Positions 43,888 through 52,832 of a stretch of 64,000 nucleotides of DNA are shown in pieces. Source of the stretch: CBDCGJ01 sp965216645. GTDB lineage: Bacteria > Pseudomonadota > Alphaproteobacteria > GCA-2731375. How positions within the stretch are numbered: position 1 is the stretch's first letter; every line of letters begins with the position of its first letter. The position numbers and the translations under genes were made by a program. Where the stretch lies: NCBI GenBank assembly GCA_965216645.1, contig CBDCGJ010000053.1, positions 135,476-199,475 on the forward strand, read 5' to 3'. Below the pieces are notes generated by a model. It had not been told where the DNA came from and made no database searches. It was given only the letters and a program-made list of their open reading frames with translations.

Positions 43888-44523
43888 TCACTGCAACTTC
43901 GAATGGCCGGCGGGCAGCATGATGGTGCTGTGCATACGCTCCAGCAGTCCCGACGCCTCGCCCAGGAAAGCGCGCCAATCCGGATCCTCCATGGCCGCCG
44001 CCCGCGCCTTCATGCGTTCGTTCAGATCGGCATAGGCCCAGATATAGCAGACTTCGTTTGGTTGACCGGCTTCCGTGCTCCAGATGCCGACCACCTTGGA
44101 GTACTTCTCCCGCGCGGGCAGCGCGGCGCTGAGCAATTCGAACCACCGTTTGGCGCCACCGGGAATCAGGCGGTAGTTGCGGAACTCGTAGATATTACCG
44201 GTCGTCTCCGGCACCGCGATGGGGCGCAGCACGTTCAGAAGACGGATATCCTGGCGCAGCAGCATCGGCTTCATCTTCAACAGATACTCGCCGGTCCAGC
44301 GCTCGTTCTTCGCCAGTTCGCCGCGCAGCCGCGTCCGCTCGTCCAGGCTGTCGAAGCTCCAAAGATGCATGACCCGGTTCAATGGCCCGATCTCCGTCAT
44401 CCAATAGCCTTCGAGACGACCGTAATTGTCGCCGCGAATGTCGCGGCCGAGGCTGCCGGAAAGCTCCGCCGCTTTCGGCGCGGCGCCGGACCGCATGGTG
44501 TAGGTACGTAATTCGTGGATCAT
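43888..44523 (-). CDS. NIPSNAP-family protein (two domains)
   Basis: 211 residues. The start MIHELRTYTMRSGAAPKAAEL is typical of NIPSNAP. A second related half begins IYEFRNYRLIPGGAKRWFELL, giving two ferredoxin-like dimeric alpha/beta domains. Bacterial NIPSNAP proteins are mostly uncharacterised but recur in catabolic operons. The start at 44523 is chosen at the conserved beginning. It lies 11 bases downstream of the ThDP enzyme and one base before the CMD-like gene. Confidence 0.88.
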   Translation of the reverse strand: MIHELRTYTMRSGAAPKAAELSGSLGRDIRGDNYGRLEGYWMTEIGPLNRVMHLWSFDSLDERTRLRGELAKNERWTGEYLLKMKPMLLRQDIRLLNVLRPIAVPETTGNIYEFRNYRLIPGGAKRWFELLSAALPAREKYSKVVGIWSTEAGQPNEVCYIWAYADLNERMKARAAAMEDPDWRAFLGEASGLLERMHSTIMLPAGHSKLQ

Positions 44524-44534
44524 ATTTTGTCCTC

Positions 44535-46166
44535 TTAACGGTAGAGAGAGACTTCGGTTTCCTTGGCGGTGATGAATTCGAGCAGGGCCGGCACGCCGGC
44601 TTCCGTCTGGGCGATGCCCCGCTTGATCGCCGGCACGATCTCCGCCGGATCGGTCACCCGCTCGCCATAGCCGCCGAAAGCGCGGGCCATCGCCGCATAG
44701 TCGCCGGAAATGTCCGTGGACCGGTATTTCTCGGTCGATACCGGCATGACTTTCAGCTCGATAGCCATGGAGAAATTGTTCAGCAGGATCGACAGGATCG
44801 GAATTCGCTCGCGCACCGCGGTTTCGAAATCCATGCCGGTGAAGCCGATGGCCGCGTCGCCCCAAACATTGATGCAGAGCGCCTCGGGCCGCGCCAGCTT
44901 TGCGCCCATGGCCAGACCGAGGCCGTAGCCCAGTTGAGTGGTCTTGCCCCAGCCGATATAGCTCAGCGGCACGGTCGAACGCCAAAACGGCGTCAGCTGG
45001 TCCCGCGGCGAGCCGGCGTCATGGGTGATGATGGTGTTGTCCTTGTCCACCGTTTGCTGCAGATCCCACAGCACCCGATAGGGCGACAGCGGCGTTTCGT
45101 CGGAGGTCAGCTTGGGCAGCCAGTCGGCCATCCAGCTCTCACGCACCTCTTCGATCTCCACCGCCACCGGCGCGGAGTCGCGCGATCCGTCGAGGCGGGG
45201 CTCAAGCGCCGCGATCAAGGCGTCGAGAGTCAAGGCCGCGTCGCCGACCAAGCCGATCTCAATCGCCACATCCTTGTTCAGATCGATGGGATCGAGAGTG
45301 GCATGGATCACCCGCTTGCCCTTGGGCATGGGGATGCCGAAGCTGGTCTCGGTGAAGCTGCAGCCGACGCCGAAGATCACGTCCGCCGCATGCAGGAAAT
45401 GATGCACCGGCTTCGGACTGGCCAAACCGCCGGCGCCGAGCGATAGCGGATGATCTTCAGGAAATGCGCTCTTTCCGCCGAGGGAGGTGCAGACCGGTGC
45501 CGCCAACAACTCCGTCAACTGCTTGAGCTGCGGCCAGGCCTCCGCATAATGCACACCCTGGCCCGCATAGATCACCGGCCGCGCCGCGCCGGCCAACAGT
45601 TCGGCGGCCTGTGCCACATCGGCCGGATCGGGACCGTAGCGGGTCGCCACCGCCGGCGTGTAGTCAAGCGGCGCCGAAAGTTCTTCATTGATCACATCGA
45701 CCGGGACTTCGACGACGATGGGGCCGCCGCGGCCGTTGCGCAGGCGGCTGAAAGCGCGGCGCAAGATATTGGGCACCTCATCGGCGCTGGTCACCGGTTC
45801 CGTCGTTTTGGCCACGGGCGTCATTGCCGCCGTGGAGTTGAAGTTCGGCCGGACATGGGCGAGACGGCGGGCATAACCCATGGGCAGCACCAGGATCGGC
45901 ACGCCTTCCCCGAATGCCTGCGCGACGCCGCCATAGGCGTTCTCCGAGCCCGGCCCGTGCTGCATGGCGAAGACGCCGAACCTCTTGCCCGAACTCAGCC
46001 GCGACAGCGCGTCGGCCATGTGCAGACCGATCCGCTCCTGCCGTACGATGATCGGCCGAATATCGAGATAGGCGGCGTATTCCAGAATGTGGTTGACCGG
46101 ATAACCGATCACGCAATCCACACCCTCGCGTTTCAATATCTCGACAATCGCTTCGACCGCTTTCAT
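44535..46166 (-). CDS. Thiamine-diphosphate-dependent enzyme (acetolactate-synthase-like)
   Basis: 543 residues with the Pyr, central and PP domains of the ThDP decarboxylase family. The cofactor-activating glutamate is in IIVRQERIGLHMADAL. The diphosphate-binding block starts CINVWGDAAIGFTGMDFETAV and ends ILLNNFSMAIELK, a G-D-A variant of the GDG..N motif. The substrate is not identifiable; candidates include benzoylformate-, oxalyl-CoA- or sulfoacetaldehyde-type reactions. It is the first gene of the minus-strand operon with NIPSNAP, CMD and SDR, and is divergent from a 2-hydroxyacid dehydrogenase. Confidence 0.9.
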   Translation of the reverse strand: MKAVEAIVEILKREGVDCVIGYPVNHILEYAAYLDIRPIIVRQERIGLHMADALSRLSSGKRFGVFAMQHGPGSENAYGGVAQAFGEGVPILVLPMGYARRLAHVRPNFNSTAAMTPVAKTTEPVTSADEVPNILRRAFSRLRNGRGGPIVVEVPVDVINEELSAPLDYTPAVATRYGPDPADVAQAAELLAGAARPVIYAGQGVHYAEAWPQLKQLTELLAAPVCTSLGGKSAFPEDHPLSLGAGGLASPKPVHHFLHAADVIFGVGCSFTETSFGIPMPKGKRVIHATLDPIDLNKDVAIEIGLVGDAALTLDALIAALEPRLDGSRDSAPVAVEIEEVRESWMADWLPKLTSDETPLSPYRVLWDLQQTVDKDNTIITHDAGSPRDQLTPFWRSTVPLSYIGWGKTTQLGYGLGLAMGAKLARPEALCINVWGDAAIGFTGMDFETAVRERIPILSILLNNFSMAIELKVMPVSTEKYRSTDISGDYAAMARAFGGYGERVTDPAEIVPAIKRGIAQTEAGVPALLEFITAKETEVSLYR

Positions 46167-46233
46167 GGATGACCCTCGAATTGTCCGGTGATAAGAAGAA
46201 GAGAGATCCGTATTAGAGAGCAAAAACCGTCCC

Positions 46234-47199
46234 ATGACAAAGCGCGTAATGGTTCAGACCCGCATCGGCCCCGGATTTCAGTCCGTGTTCGACCGGCGCA
46301 ATGACATTGAGGTCGTCCCCTTCACCGAACTGTCGGAAGACAATCTGTTTCAGCATATCGGCGAGTATGACGCGGTGATCCTGGGGCTGGCACCCTTGAC
46401 CGAGCGTTTGATCGGCGCGGCGGACAGGCTCAAAATCGCCTCCCGCATCGGCGTCGGCTACGACTCCGTGGACGTGGACGCATTGAGCGCGGCTGGCATA
46501 CCCCTGACCGTCACGGCGACCGCGAACTCGACCACGGTGGCGGAACATGCCCTTTACTTCATGTTGACCCTGGCCAAGCAAGGCCGCATCTACGATCGGG
46601 AGACCCGGCGCGGCAATTGGGCCGTGCGTTTCGAAACGCCGGCGATCGACTTGGCCGGTCGCACGGTCATGGTCCTGGGCTTCGGCCGCATCGGCCGGCG
46701 CCTGGTCAACCGCTGCGTCGCCATGGAGATGCGGGTGCTGGTGCACGATCCCTATGTGATCCAAGACGCGATCCGCACCGCCGGAGCGGAGCCGGTGGAG
46801 GATTGGCGTGCTTGCCTCGGTGAGATCGATTTCCTCTCCGTCAATTGCCTGAAGAACGCCGAGACCGACGGCATGGTCGGGGCGGCGGAACTGGCGGCGC
46901 TGAAAGACAGCGCCTTCGTCGTCAACACGGCCCGCGGCGGTATCGTCCAAGAGGCGCCGCTGCTGGCAGCACTACAGTCGGGCGAAATCGCCGGCGCCGG
47001 TATCGACCCCTTCGAGCAGGAGCCGGCCCCGGCCGACAATCCCCTCTTCGCCCTGGACAATATCGTCGTCACGCCGCACACCGCCGGCGTGACGACGGAG
47101 AGCATGTTTCGGATGACCCAATCCGCGGCTCAGAACGTGGTCGATTGTTTTGACGGACGTTTGGACCTGGAGAATGTGGTCAATCCGAGCGTTCTGTGA
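46234..47199 (+). CDS. C-terminal-binding-protein-like D-2-hydroxyacid dehydrogenase
   Basis: 321 residues. The NAD-binding loop is VMVLGFGRIGRRLVNRCVAM, with the catalytic blocks NTARGGIVQEAPLLAALQSGE and GAGIDPFEQEPAPADNPLF. The catalytic histidine is in VTPHTAGVT. It interconverts a 2-oxoacid and a D-2-hydroxyacid. Its promoter region is shared with the divergent ThDP operon (67-base gap), so the two probably serve one pathway. The DCC-family gene follows nine bases later. Confidence 0.9.
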   Translation: MTKRVMVQTRIGPGFQSVFDRRNDIEVVPFTELSEDNLFQHIGEYDAVILGLAPLTERLIGAADRLKIASRIGVGYDSVDVDALSAAGIPLTVTATANSTTVAEHALYFMLTLAKQGRIYDRETRRGNWAVRFETPAIDLAGRTVMVLGFGRIGRRLVNRCVAMEMRVLVHDPYVIQDAIRTAGAEPVEDWRACLGEIDFLSVNCLKNAETDGMVGAAELAALKDSAFVVNTARGGIVQEAPLLAALQSGEIAGAGIDPFEQEPAPADNPLFALDNIVVTPHTAGVTTESMFRMTQSAAQNVVDCFDGRLDLENVVNPSVL

Positions 47200-47208
47200 T
47201 GTTCGGAC

Positions 47209-47604
47209 ATGCTGCTGATCTTCGACACCGACTGCGTGCTCTGTAGCGGCGGCGTCCATTTCGTCCTGGCGCGGGAACGGGACCGGAAAATCACTTTCGT
47301 CGGTGCCTGGTCACCGACCGGCCTCAAGCTGGCCGCCGAGCACGGCCTCAGTCGGGACGATCTTCAAAAAACTTTTTTGGTGATCCGTGACGGGCAACCA
47401 TTAGTCCGTTCAGATGCCGCCCTCGCCGTGGCGCCCCATCTGCGTCGGCCTTGGAACTGGTGTCATGTCCTGCGGTTCGTGCCTCGCCCGTTGCGCGACG
47501 CGGTCTACGATCTGGTGGCCAAGCACCGCTATCAATGGTTCGGCCGCCGCGATAACTGCTTCGTCCCACCGCCTGAAATGCAGGAGCGCTTCGTCAATGA
47601 CTGA
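47209..47604 (+). CDS. DCC-family thiol-disulfide oxidoreductase-like protein (DUF393)
   Basis: 131 residues. The eponymous motif is LIFDTDCVLCSGGVHFVL (D, C, C). It is followed by the thioredoxin-like DxxK/C region and the ending DNCFVPPPEMQERF, where the family usually has R-x-x-C-x-x-P. The DCC family is predicted to be redox-active but few members are characterised. The gene is nine bases downstream of the 2-hydroxyacid dehydrogenase and ends just before repeat copy C. Confidence 0.88.
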   Translation: MLLIFDTDCVLCSGGVHFVLARERDRKITFVGAWSPTGLKLAAEHGLSRDDLQKTFLVIRDGQPLVRSDAALAVAPHLRRPWNWCHVLRFVPRPLRDAVYDLVAKHRYQWFGRRDNCFVPPPEMQERFVND

Positions 47605-47635
47605 GTGGAAATTCAAACTCTACCGATTTTAATAA

Positions 47636-47761
47636 CGTCGTCCCGGCCGTAGCGAAGCGGAGCGCCGGGACCCATTCCAATAGACTATGGCACGACAATG
47701 ATGATGCAAACTTGGCCGGAATAGGTGCCGGATATCCGCTGACGCGGATTCCGGCATGACG
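47636..47761. repeat. Dispersed intergenic palindromic repeat, copy C
   Basis: It starts CGTCGTCCCGGCCGTAGCG and ends GCGGATTCCGGCATGACG, with a longer and more divergent centre than copies A and B. It separates the convergent DCC and oxidoreductase genes and may help end both transcripts. Confidence 0.7.
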
Positions 47762-47800
47762 AATTATAAAGTGCTATTTCCTAACCGCATTCGGCCAGCG

Positions 47801-48937
47801 TCAAGCCTGCGGCGTGATCAAATACTTCTCCTTGGTCGCCTGGCGGCCGTAGGCGGCGATGGCATCAGGCTGCAGAGCGCCGGCCAGGTTGACCCGCTTG
47901 GTATAGCTGCTGGCGAAGGTGGTGGTGATTTCCGCTGCCACCCGGTCTCTAAGACGCGCCGCCACCTCGGGCCCGGCCTTGGCCAGGAAAAGCGGCAGCA
48001 ACCAGCCGCCGATGCCCCAGGCCATGCCGAAAGCACGCGTAAACTCGGTCGGGCCACGATCGAGGCCACCATAGATATAGACCTGTTTTTGGGTCGCCGA
48101 ACCGTAGCGGTTGTAACTCGCCGCGTCCCGGCTCTGCGCCCGCTCCATCGCTGTCAGGATCTGCCCGGCCAGACGACCGCCGCCGGTGGCATCGAAAGCC
48201 AGGGTCGCGCCGGTTGCCGCCACGGCCTCGGTTAGATCGTCCATGAAGCTGTCGCGGCTCGAATCGCAGACTTGCTCGGCGCCAAGTCCGGTGAGCAAGT
48301 CCGCCTGCTCCTGACGACGAACGATATTGACGAGCGGCACACCATCTTGCTTGCACAGTTTGACCAGCATCTGACCGAGATTGGAGGCGGCGGCGGTATG
48401 CACCAACGCCGAATGCCCCTCCATCCGCATGGTCTCCACCATGCCCTGACAGGTCAACGGATTAACGAAGCAGGATGCGCCTTGCTCCGCCGTCACGCCG
48501 TCGGGCATGGGTAAACATTGCTTGGCGTCGATCGCGATGTAACGCGCATACATTTCCCGTCCCAATACCGCCACTGTTCGGCCGAGCAACGCTTGAGCGG
48601 CCGCACCATCGCCGGCGGCGATTACCTTACCAGCACCCTCATTGCCGACCGGCAGTGCTTTGTCCCATCGGGCTTTCAAACCGGGCAAGGCAGCGGTCGG
48701 CACTGGCGCCTCAACAACCGGGCGGTCCGGCGTGCCGGAGAATTCGGCACTTCCCATATCCGCACCGCCGAACAACAGGCCCAAGTCAGACGGATTTATC
48801 GGCGTCGCTTCGATCTCGATCAGAACCATGTCATCCGTCAATGACGGTATTGGTGCTTCCGCCAGATCCAGCTTTAGCGTTCCTGTGCGTGTCACCATCG
48901 TACGCAGCATCAGATTCGATTCGGGTAAAGGCATCAT
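47801..48937 (-). CDS. Zinc-binding-type medium-chain dehydrogenase / quinone oxidoreductase-like
   Basis: 378 residues of the MDR superfamily. It has an N-terminal GroES-like domain (PTALPGLKARWDKALPVGNEGAGKVIAAG) and a Rossmann domain with LVHTAAASNLGQMLVKLCKQDG. The structural-zinc cysteine cluster is not visible, so it resembles the zinc-less quinone oxidoreductase branch that reduces enones/quinones with NADPH. The substrate is unknown. Two adjacent ATGs (48937 and 48934) are both possible starts. Confidence 0.87.
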   Translation of the reverse strand: MMPLPESNLMLRTMVTRTGTLKLDLAEAPIPSLTDDMVLIEIEATPINPSDLGLLFGGADMGSAEFSGTPDRPVVEAPVPTAALPGLKARWDKALPVGNEGAGKVIAAGDGAAAQALLGRTVAVLGREMYARYIAIDAKQCLPMPDGVTAEQGASCFVNPLTCQGMVETMRMEGHSALVHTAAASNLGQMLVKLCKQDGVPLVNIVRRQEQADLLTGLGAEQVCDSSRDSFMDDLTEAVAATGATLAFDATGGGRLAGQILTAMERAQSRDAASYNRYGSATQKQVYIYGGLDRGPTEFTRAFGMAWGIGGWLLPLFLAKAGPEVAARLRDRVAAEITTTFASSYTKRVNLAGALQPDAIAAYGRQATKEKYLITPQA

Positions 48938-49137
48938 TTTTCCGTTCGTGCAAATGAAAATCGGATTTTGGTCGGGTGTAAGATTAGTTCAAGCAACCCG
49001 AACCGTCATCCGTCCAGGCAACATTTCGGCCCGTGTTCCGCCGGGTTATGTAAATTTGATCGATGACCCGGAATTTCTCTTGTACCCCCCGCCCGTTACC
49101 CCATATTTTGATGCAGTGATTCTCAGCGCGTGGCGCA

Positions 49138-49773
49138 TTGTCCATTTACGTAAAGCACCGATTTTCAGGGCTGAAGGGGGATAAAATCAGTACGAGTACG
49201 GTATTTTATCGAAGCGCCTTACAGAACTTCAGAGAGATCGGCGCTGTCGCCCCAAGTTCACGCTTCCTGTCGATGGCGATCCTGGATGCGGTCGACCAAG
49301 TCGCGCGCGCGGACGATACGGTTATCGAGCTCGGTCCTGGAACGGGTGTGTTTTCGAAAGCTTTGATTCAGCGCCGCCAGCGCGGGCAACTCGGCGGTTA
49401 CATCGGGATTGAGCTTAGTCTGGAGCTGACCGATCAATTGATCGCGAAGTATCCGGGCGAAACCTTCATTCATGGCGACGCCCGGAATCTGGATCAATAT
49501 ATTCCGTCCGACGGCGGCCGTTTGATCATCGTGTCCAGTCTGCCGCTCAAACTGATGCGACGGATCGACGTTCAGCGCATTGCCGCGCAGGGGGCCAAGC
49601 TGCTGTCTTCGCGCGGCGGCTACATCTTCCAGTATACCTACGGCATGGTGAACCCGTTCGGCAAAACCGTCCCGTCCCTACAAGCCGAATGTGTCGGTAC
49701 GATTTTTCTGAATTTCCCGCCGGCCAAAATCTGGCGCTACCACGCGCGCGGCAACGGCGACGCCTCAAACTAG
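49138..49773 (+). CDS. Class I methyltransferase, phospholipid N-methyltransferase (PmtA)-like
   Basis: About 211 residues. VFYRSALQNFREIGAVAPSSRFLSMAI is the typical opening of PmtA/KsgA-like enzymes. The SAM motif follows in TVIELGPGTGVFSKALI, and IIVSSLPLKLMRR sits at the motif IV position. The nearest known roles are phosphatidylethanolamine methylation and rRNA adenine dimethylation; the former fits better. The start is uncertain: the longest frame opens with TTG at 49138 and no ATG or GTG precedes the conserved region. The last bases overlap the convergent VOC gene. Confidence 0.8.
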   Translation: MSIYVKHRFSGLKGDKISTSTVFYRSALQNFREIGAVAPSSRFLSMAILDAVDQVARADDTVIELGPGTGVFSKALIQRRQRGQLGGYIGIELSLELTDQLIAKYPGETFIHGDARNLDQYIPSDGGRLIIVSSLPLKLMRRIDVQRIAAQGAKLLSSRGGYIFQYTYGMVNPFGKTVPSLQAECVGTIFLNFPPAKIWRYHARGNGDASN

Positions 49774-50526
49774 TCGGAAGCGGAAGCCGGCGGCGAATAT
49801 CGTATCGTGTTCGACGCGACATCCAAGTGTTTGCGCCTGACGTTTCGCCCGCGCGCTGTCCACTGCCGCGAGATCGATCCCACCGAGCCCTTCGCCGCGA
49901 CCGTCCTGCGCATCGACAAAACGAATCGTCGCATTTGTAAGCCGTATTTCCGGTCCGAATTCGCCATCCTCGAGATCGAGCCCGGCAATCTCGCTCCAGC
50001 GCGCGGCTAAGGCCCTCGGGTCCGGCGATTGCAGTTCGGCCGCCGCTATCCCCTGAACGACCTCGGTTCGGGCGGCCGACTTCCAGTCGGGGCCCGCCGG
50101 ATGCCACGGGCCGTCCGGATCTTCGCCACCTTCGTTCCAATCGATTTCAAAGAAACTGCCGCCGGTGTATTTGGGGTGCAACTGCAGCCCGTGGAAATCT
50201 CCATAGTCGAGGACGTTGGCAACCGGCACCTCAAGATTGGCCAAGTGACCGTCTCGTTCGGCGCGGTCCCGACATTGCGTGATCACCATATAGCCGCCAT
50301 CGCCGCCCCGCCGATCCAAATAACGCCCGGCAGCCGTGTCCGGTTCGACGGGCGCCACCACCTCCAAAAACTGGTTGCCGACTGTCAGCAGCGCGTTCTC
50401 CAGCCCATATTTGGCAACCGCCGAATCGATATGACAAACTTCAAGGGAAAATATGGTTTTTATTCGCTCGATTGTCGGAGCCAAGTCCCGCGCCACCAAG
50501 CATATTTGCCGCAAACGCAGATCCAT
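49765..50526 (-). CDS. VOC-superfamily (glyoxalase/bleomycin-resistance-fold) protein
   Basis: 253 residues with two beta-alpha-beta-beta-beta repeats: LRLRQICLVARDLAPTIERIKTIF with GGSFFEIDWNEGG, and QSPDPRALAARWSEIAGLDL with IRFVDAQDGRGEGLGG. The pattern is of the Glyoxalase-like_3/VOC type; metal ligands cannot be assigned with certainty. The start at 50526 follows GGGGGG; the frame extends to an upstream ATG at 50556. Function is unknown. It is convergent with, and overlaps by nine bases, the methyltransferase gene. Confidence 0.8.
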   Translation of the reverse strand: MDLRLRQICLVARDLAPTIERIKTIFSLEVCHIDSAVAKYGLENALLTVGNQFLEVVAPVEPDTAAGRYLDRRGGDGGYMVITQCRDRAERDGHLANLEVPVANVLDYGDFHGLQLHPKYTGGSFFEIDWNEGGEDPDGPWHPAGPDWKSAARTEVVQGIAAAELQSPDPRALAARWSEIAGLDLEDGEFGPEIRLTNATIRFVDAQDGRGEGLGGIDLAAVDSARAKRQAQTLGCRVEHDTIFAAGFRFRLV

Positions 50527-50920
50527 AACCGTCCCCCCATTGGTCGTCGAAGTCATGCGAATCGAGATCCTTCACCGATTATTGAACGCCGTCGATCTCA
50601 ATGTCCAGGCGCTCGCCCATTACGCTTAACTGAGTTCTGGTTTCAATCCTTTAGGTCAACGATGTTGTGAGAACAGTCATGCGTTCGAGCGATCCCGACC
50701 GGTAATTGAGTGACTTAATGTCGAAGTCAGAGGCTACATCTGTCCTTTGCTTCGCAGCGCCCGAAATCTGAGGCGACAATCGTGGGGCAATCGTCAGGAA
50801 CCGCCGCATGGAATCGGGCCGACGATCGATGGATGGACCCTGTGCCAACTTTCCCGTCCAATCTCCGCAACATCGAGTTAACCTTCATCAGGCTTTGAGC
50901 GAATTATTAGCATCAATCTC
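50527..50920. other. Intergenic region without a recognised gene
   Basis: 394 bases between the divergent VOC gene and the decayed kinase. Short open frames here show no family features. It presumably holds promoters for both sides; no clear operator or terminator was found. Confidence 0.5.
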
Positions 50921-51888
50921 GTGTTTGGATTTTATCACAGCATCCACGGCAAATTGATCGCCGTCATCGTTGGGTTTGTCCTGGCCCCATTGCTCGTACT
51001 CGGTGTCACCGCTGTTCAACAAATGCGCAGCAACGCCCAAAAACATTCGATCCTGCAGGTGGAGCGAGTGACGCAGTTGACCGGTGAGCAGATCCGAAAT
51101 CGGCTGGACAGCTTACAAGCGAACGTCACATTGTTCTCGAACTCCGTCCTTCTTGAGCGGTACCTTAGATTCGAGGACAGAGATCAAAGTTTTGCGATGA
51201 TCCAACCTTCCTTATTACGGTTGCTCAACGGCTATCAACAGGTGTTTGAGGACTGTTTCGAGATCAGCGTGCTTTTGCCCGACGGATTCGAAGATGCTCG
51301 GTCGGTGATTGATGGTACCCCCAACAAAGACGATCAGGAAGGCGATACCCAGTTCTTCACGGATCTTGTCAATGCGCGATCCGATACGATCGTTCAAATC
51401 ATCGCTCACGAGGACATAGTTCGAAAGCGATCGCGTCCGGCAAAGCCGTGTATTTGCAAGAGCAAACGGTCAATCCCCGCGCCGCGAATAAAACCCTCAC
51501 CGGCTATCTCGTCGGCAGCATGCGCCATGAGCTGAGGACGCCGCTTAACGCCGTGCTCGGCTTCGCGCAGTTGCTGCAGCTGGAAGGCGGAAAGAACCGG
51601 AAGCAGGACGGACGGCCAGGTAACCATCGCCACCGAAGCGACCTGCTCCAAACGCCTAAGGGTTTCGGTTACAGATACCGGGATCGGCATCCTATCCGAA
51701 AAGACGGAGCTGCTGTTTCAGCCGTTGGAACGGCTTGGACGCGAGGCGGGAACTATCGAATGCACCGGCATCGGCCTAGCAATCACAAACAAATAGGCGA
51801 AAACATCGACGGGGAGATCGGTTGCGACAGCTCCGTCGACGTCGGCAGCACGTTCTCGGTCGAGTTCCCCCGCGACGAACCCGCCTAA
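50921..51888 (+). pseudogene. Decayed sensor histidine kinase
   Basis: The first part (GTG at 50921 to about 51420) encodes a transmembrane helix and a sensor segment similar in layout to the intact hybrid kinase at 37480-39738. The H-box RHELRTPLNAVLGFAQLLQLE appears in another frame (from about 51448), the ATPase blocks VTDTGIGI and ECTGIGLAITNK in the original frame (51662 onward, then a TAG stop), and the last block DVGSTFSVEFPRDEP in the second frame again. The N-box region is missing. Several frameshifts plus a deletion make this a pseudogene. Confidence 0.9.
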
Positions 51889-51895
51889 AAAAAAA

Positions 51896-52276
51896 TCAAC
51901 CGCCGACGCTTCGCACCGACGCTTGTATGGGACTGGTTGCTTCGATCCGAGCGAGCGCGGCTTCCGCATCGCGGGCGCGGGTCTGGTAATGGGCAAGAAT
52001 GTAGAGACGAAGTTCCGACGTAAAGTTGGTTTGCGCATGTTCGGATCGCGCGACCTCGGTACAGATTTGATTGATGGTTTTGTCATTGATCGCGCAGATT
52101 TCGATCAACGCCTGCCACATCGCATGTTCAAGTTTAATGGTGGTACGGCGTCCGGCAATTCGAACGTTACGGCGAACGACGCGCGCTTTTGGTATCTCCT
52201 CCGGCGACAGCGGTTCGCTACGCACTGGTCGTCCTCGAGACACTTTTTGACCTCGCCCCGTCACAACGGGACCCAT
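51896..52276 (-). CDS. Ribbon-helix-helix domain protein (RHH_4-like)
   Basis: 126 residues. The core VRIAGRRTTIKLEHAMWQALIEICAI followed by the helix NDKTINQICTEVAR matches the alphaproteobacterial ribbon-helix-helix domain, with the strand carrying the DNA-contacting residues. The N-terminus is basic and may start later than 52276. The C-terminal tail (LYILAHYQTRARDAEAALARIE) is helical. It is probably a DNA-binding regulator; the targets are unknown. It stands alone, convergent with the kinase pseudogene. Confidence 0.78.
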   Translation of the reverse strand: MGPVVTGRGQKVSRGRPVRSEPLSPEEIPKARVVRRNVRIAGRRTTIKLEHAMWQALIEICAINDKTINQICTEVARSEHAQTNFTSELRLYILAHYQTRARDAEAALARIEATSPIQASVRSVGG

Positions 52277-52488
52277 CGCATTGGGGAAAGGCGTTGAACG
52301 GATAGAAGCGAGCCGCGCATATAAACCTGAAATTGTGTAAATTTCTGTTTATTTACAAATCGATTATTCCATTTATATATTGCTCTGTAAAGTTGATATT
52401 CTAGAATGTATAAATTGCCAAATTGGCGTAAGTGCATACACTCTCGATGTCTCGAGCGCTTTACAACAATTGTAGATTAGCGGACTTT

Positions 52489-52755
52489 TTATTCGCCTGG
52501 CGCTTTTGCGATGATCGCTAATGCGTGAATCTGGCCGGCAAATTCGGCCGCTAAAGCGGAATTTACCAATCGGTGACGGTCAAGCCGGCTAAGTCCGGCG
52601 AACGCGTCCGAGGTGATAACCACTTGAAAGTGGCTTTCGCCGCCCGCCGGCGCGCCGGCATGACCCCGATGTTGATGCGAGTTGTCGATCACTTCAATCG
52701 ACCGCGGTTTGAGAGCGGCTGTCAGCTTTTCTTCGATTGTTGCGGCGACGGACAT
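52489..52755 (-). CDS. BolA-family protein
   Basis: 88 residues. The core IEVIDNSHQHRGHAGAPAGGESHFQVVITSDAFAGLSRLDRHRLVNSALAAEF is the BolA signature: histidines for Fe-S binding with a monothiol glutaredoxin, then the helix-turn-helix-like segment. BolA proteins affect iron homeostasis and gene expression. It is divergent from the J-domain gene with 77 bases between starts, the usual alphaproteobacterial arrangement upstream of cobS/cobT. Confidence 0.92.
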   Translation of the reverse strand: MSVAATIEEKLTAALKPRSIEVIDNSHQHRGHAGAPAGGESHFQVVITSDAFAGLSRLDRHRLVNSALAAEFAGQIHALAIIAKAPGE

Positions 52756-52832
52756 GGTTTTGGTGGCACCCTTGTTGCATCCGACGGGAATCGCGCTTGC
52801 CCGGTCGGGCCGGAGTCCGGCATACTGGCAGG

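Noticed and set aside
44524..44985. N-terminal extension of the NIPSNAP frame
   Set aside because: It overlaps the ThDP enzyme gene, and the translation is unlike any family; the conserved NIPSNAP start is at 44523.
50651..50848. 65-residue minus-strand frame in the VOC/kinase gap
   Set aside because: No ribosome-binding site or family pattern; composition is like random sequence.
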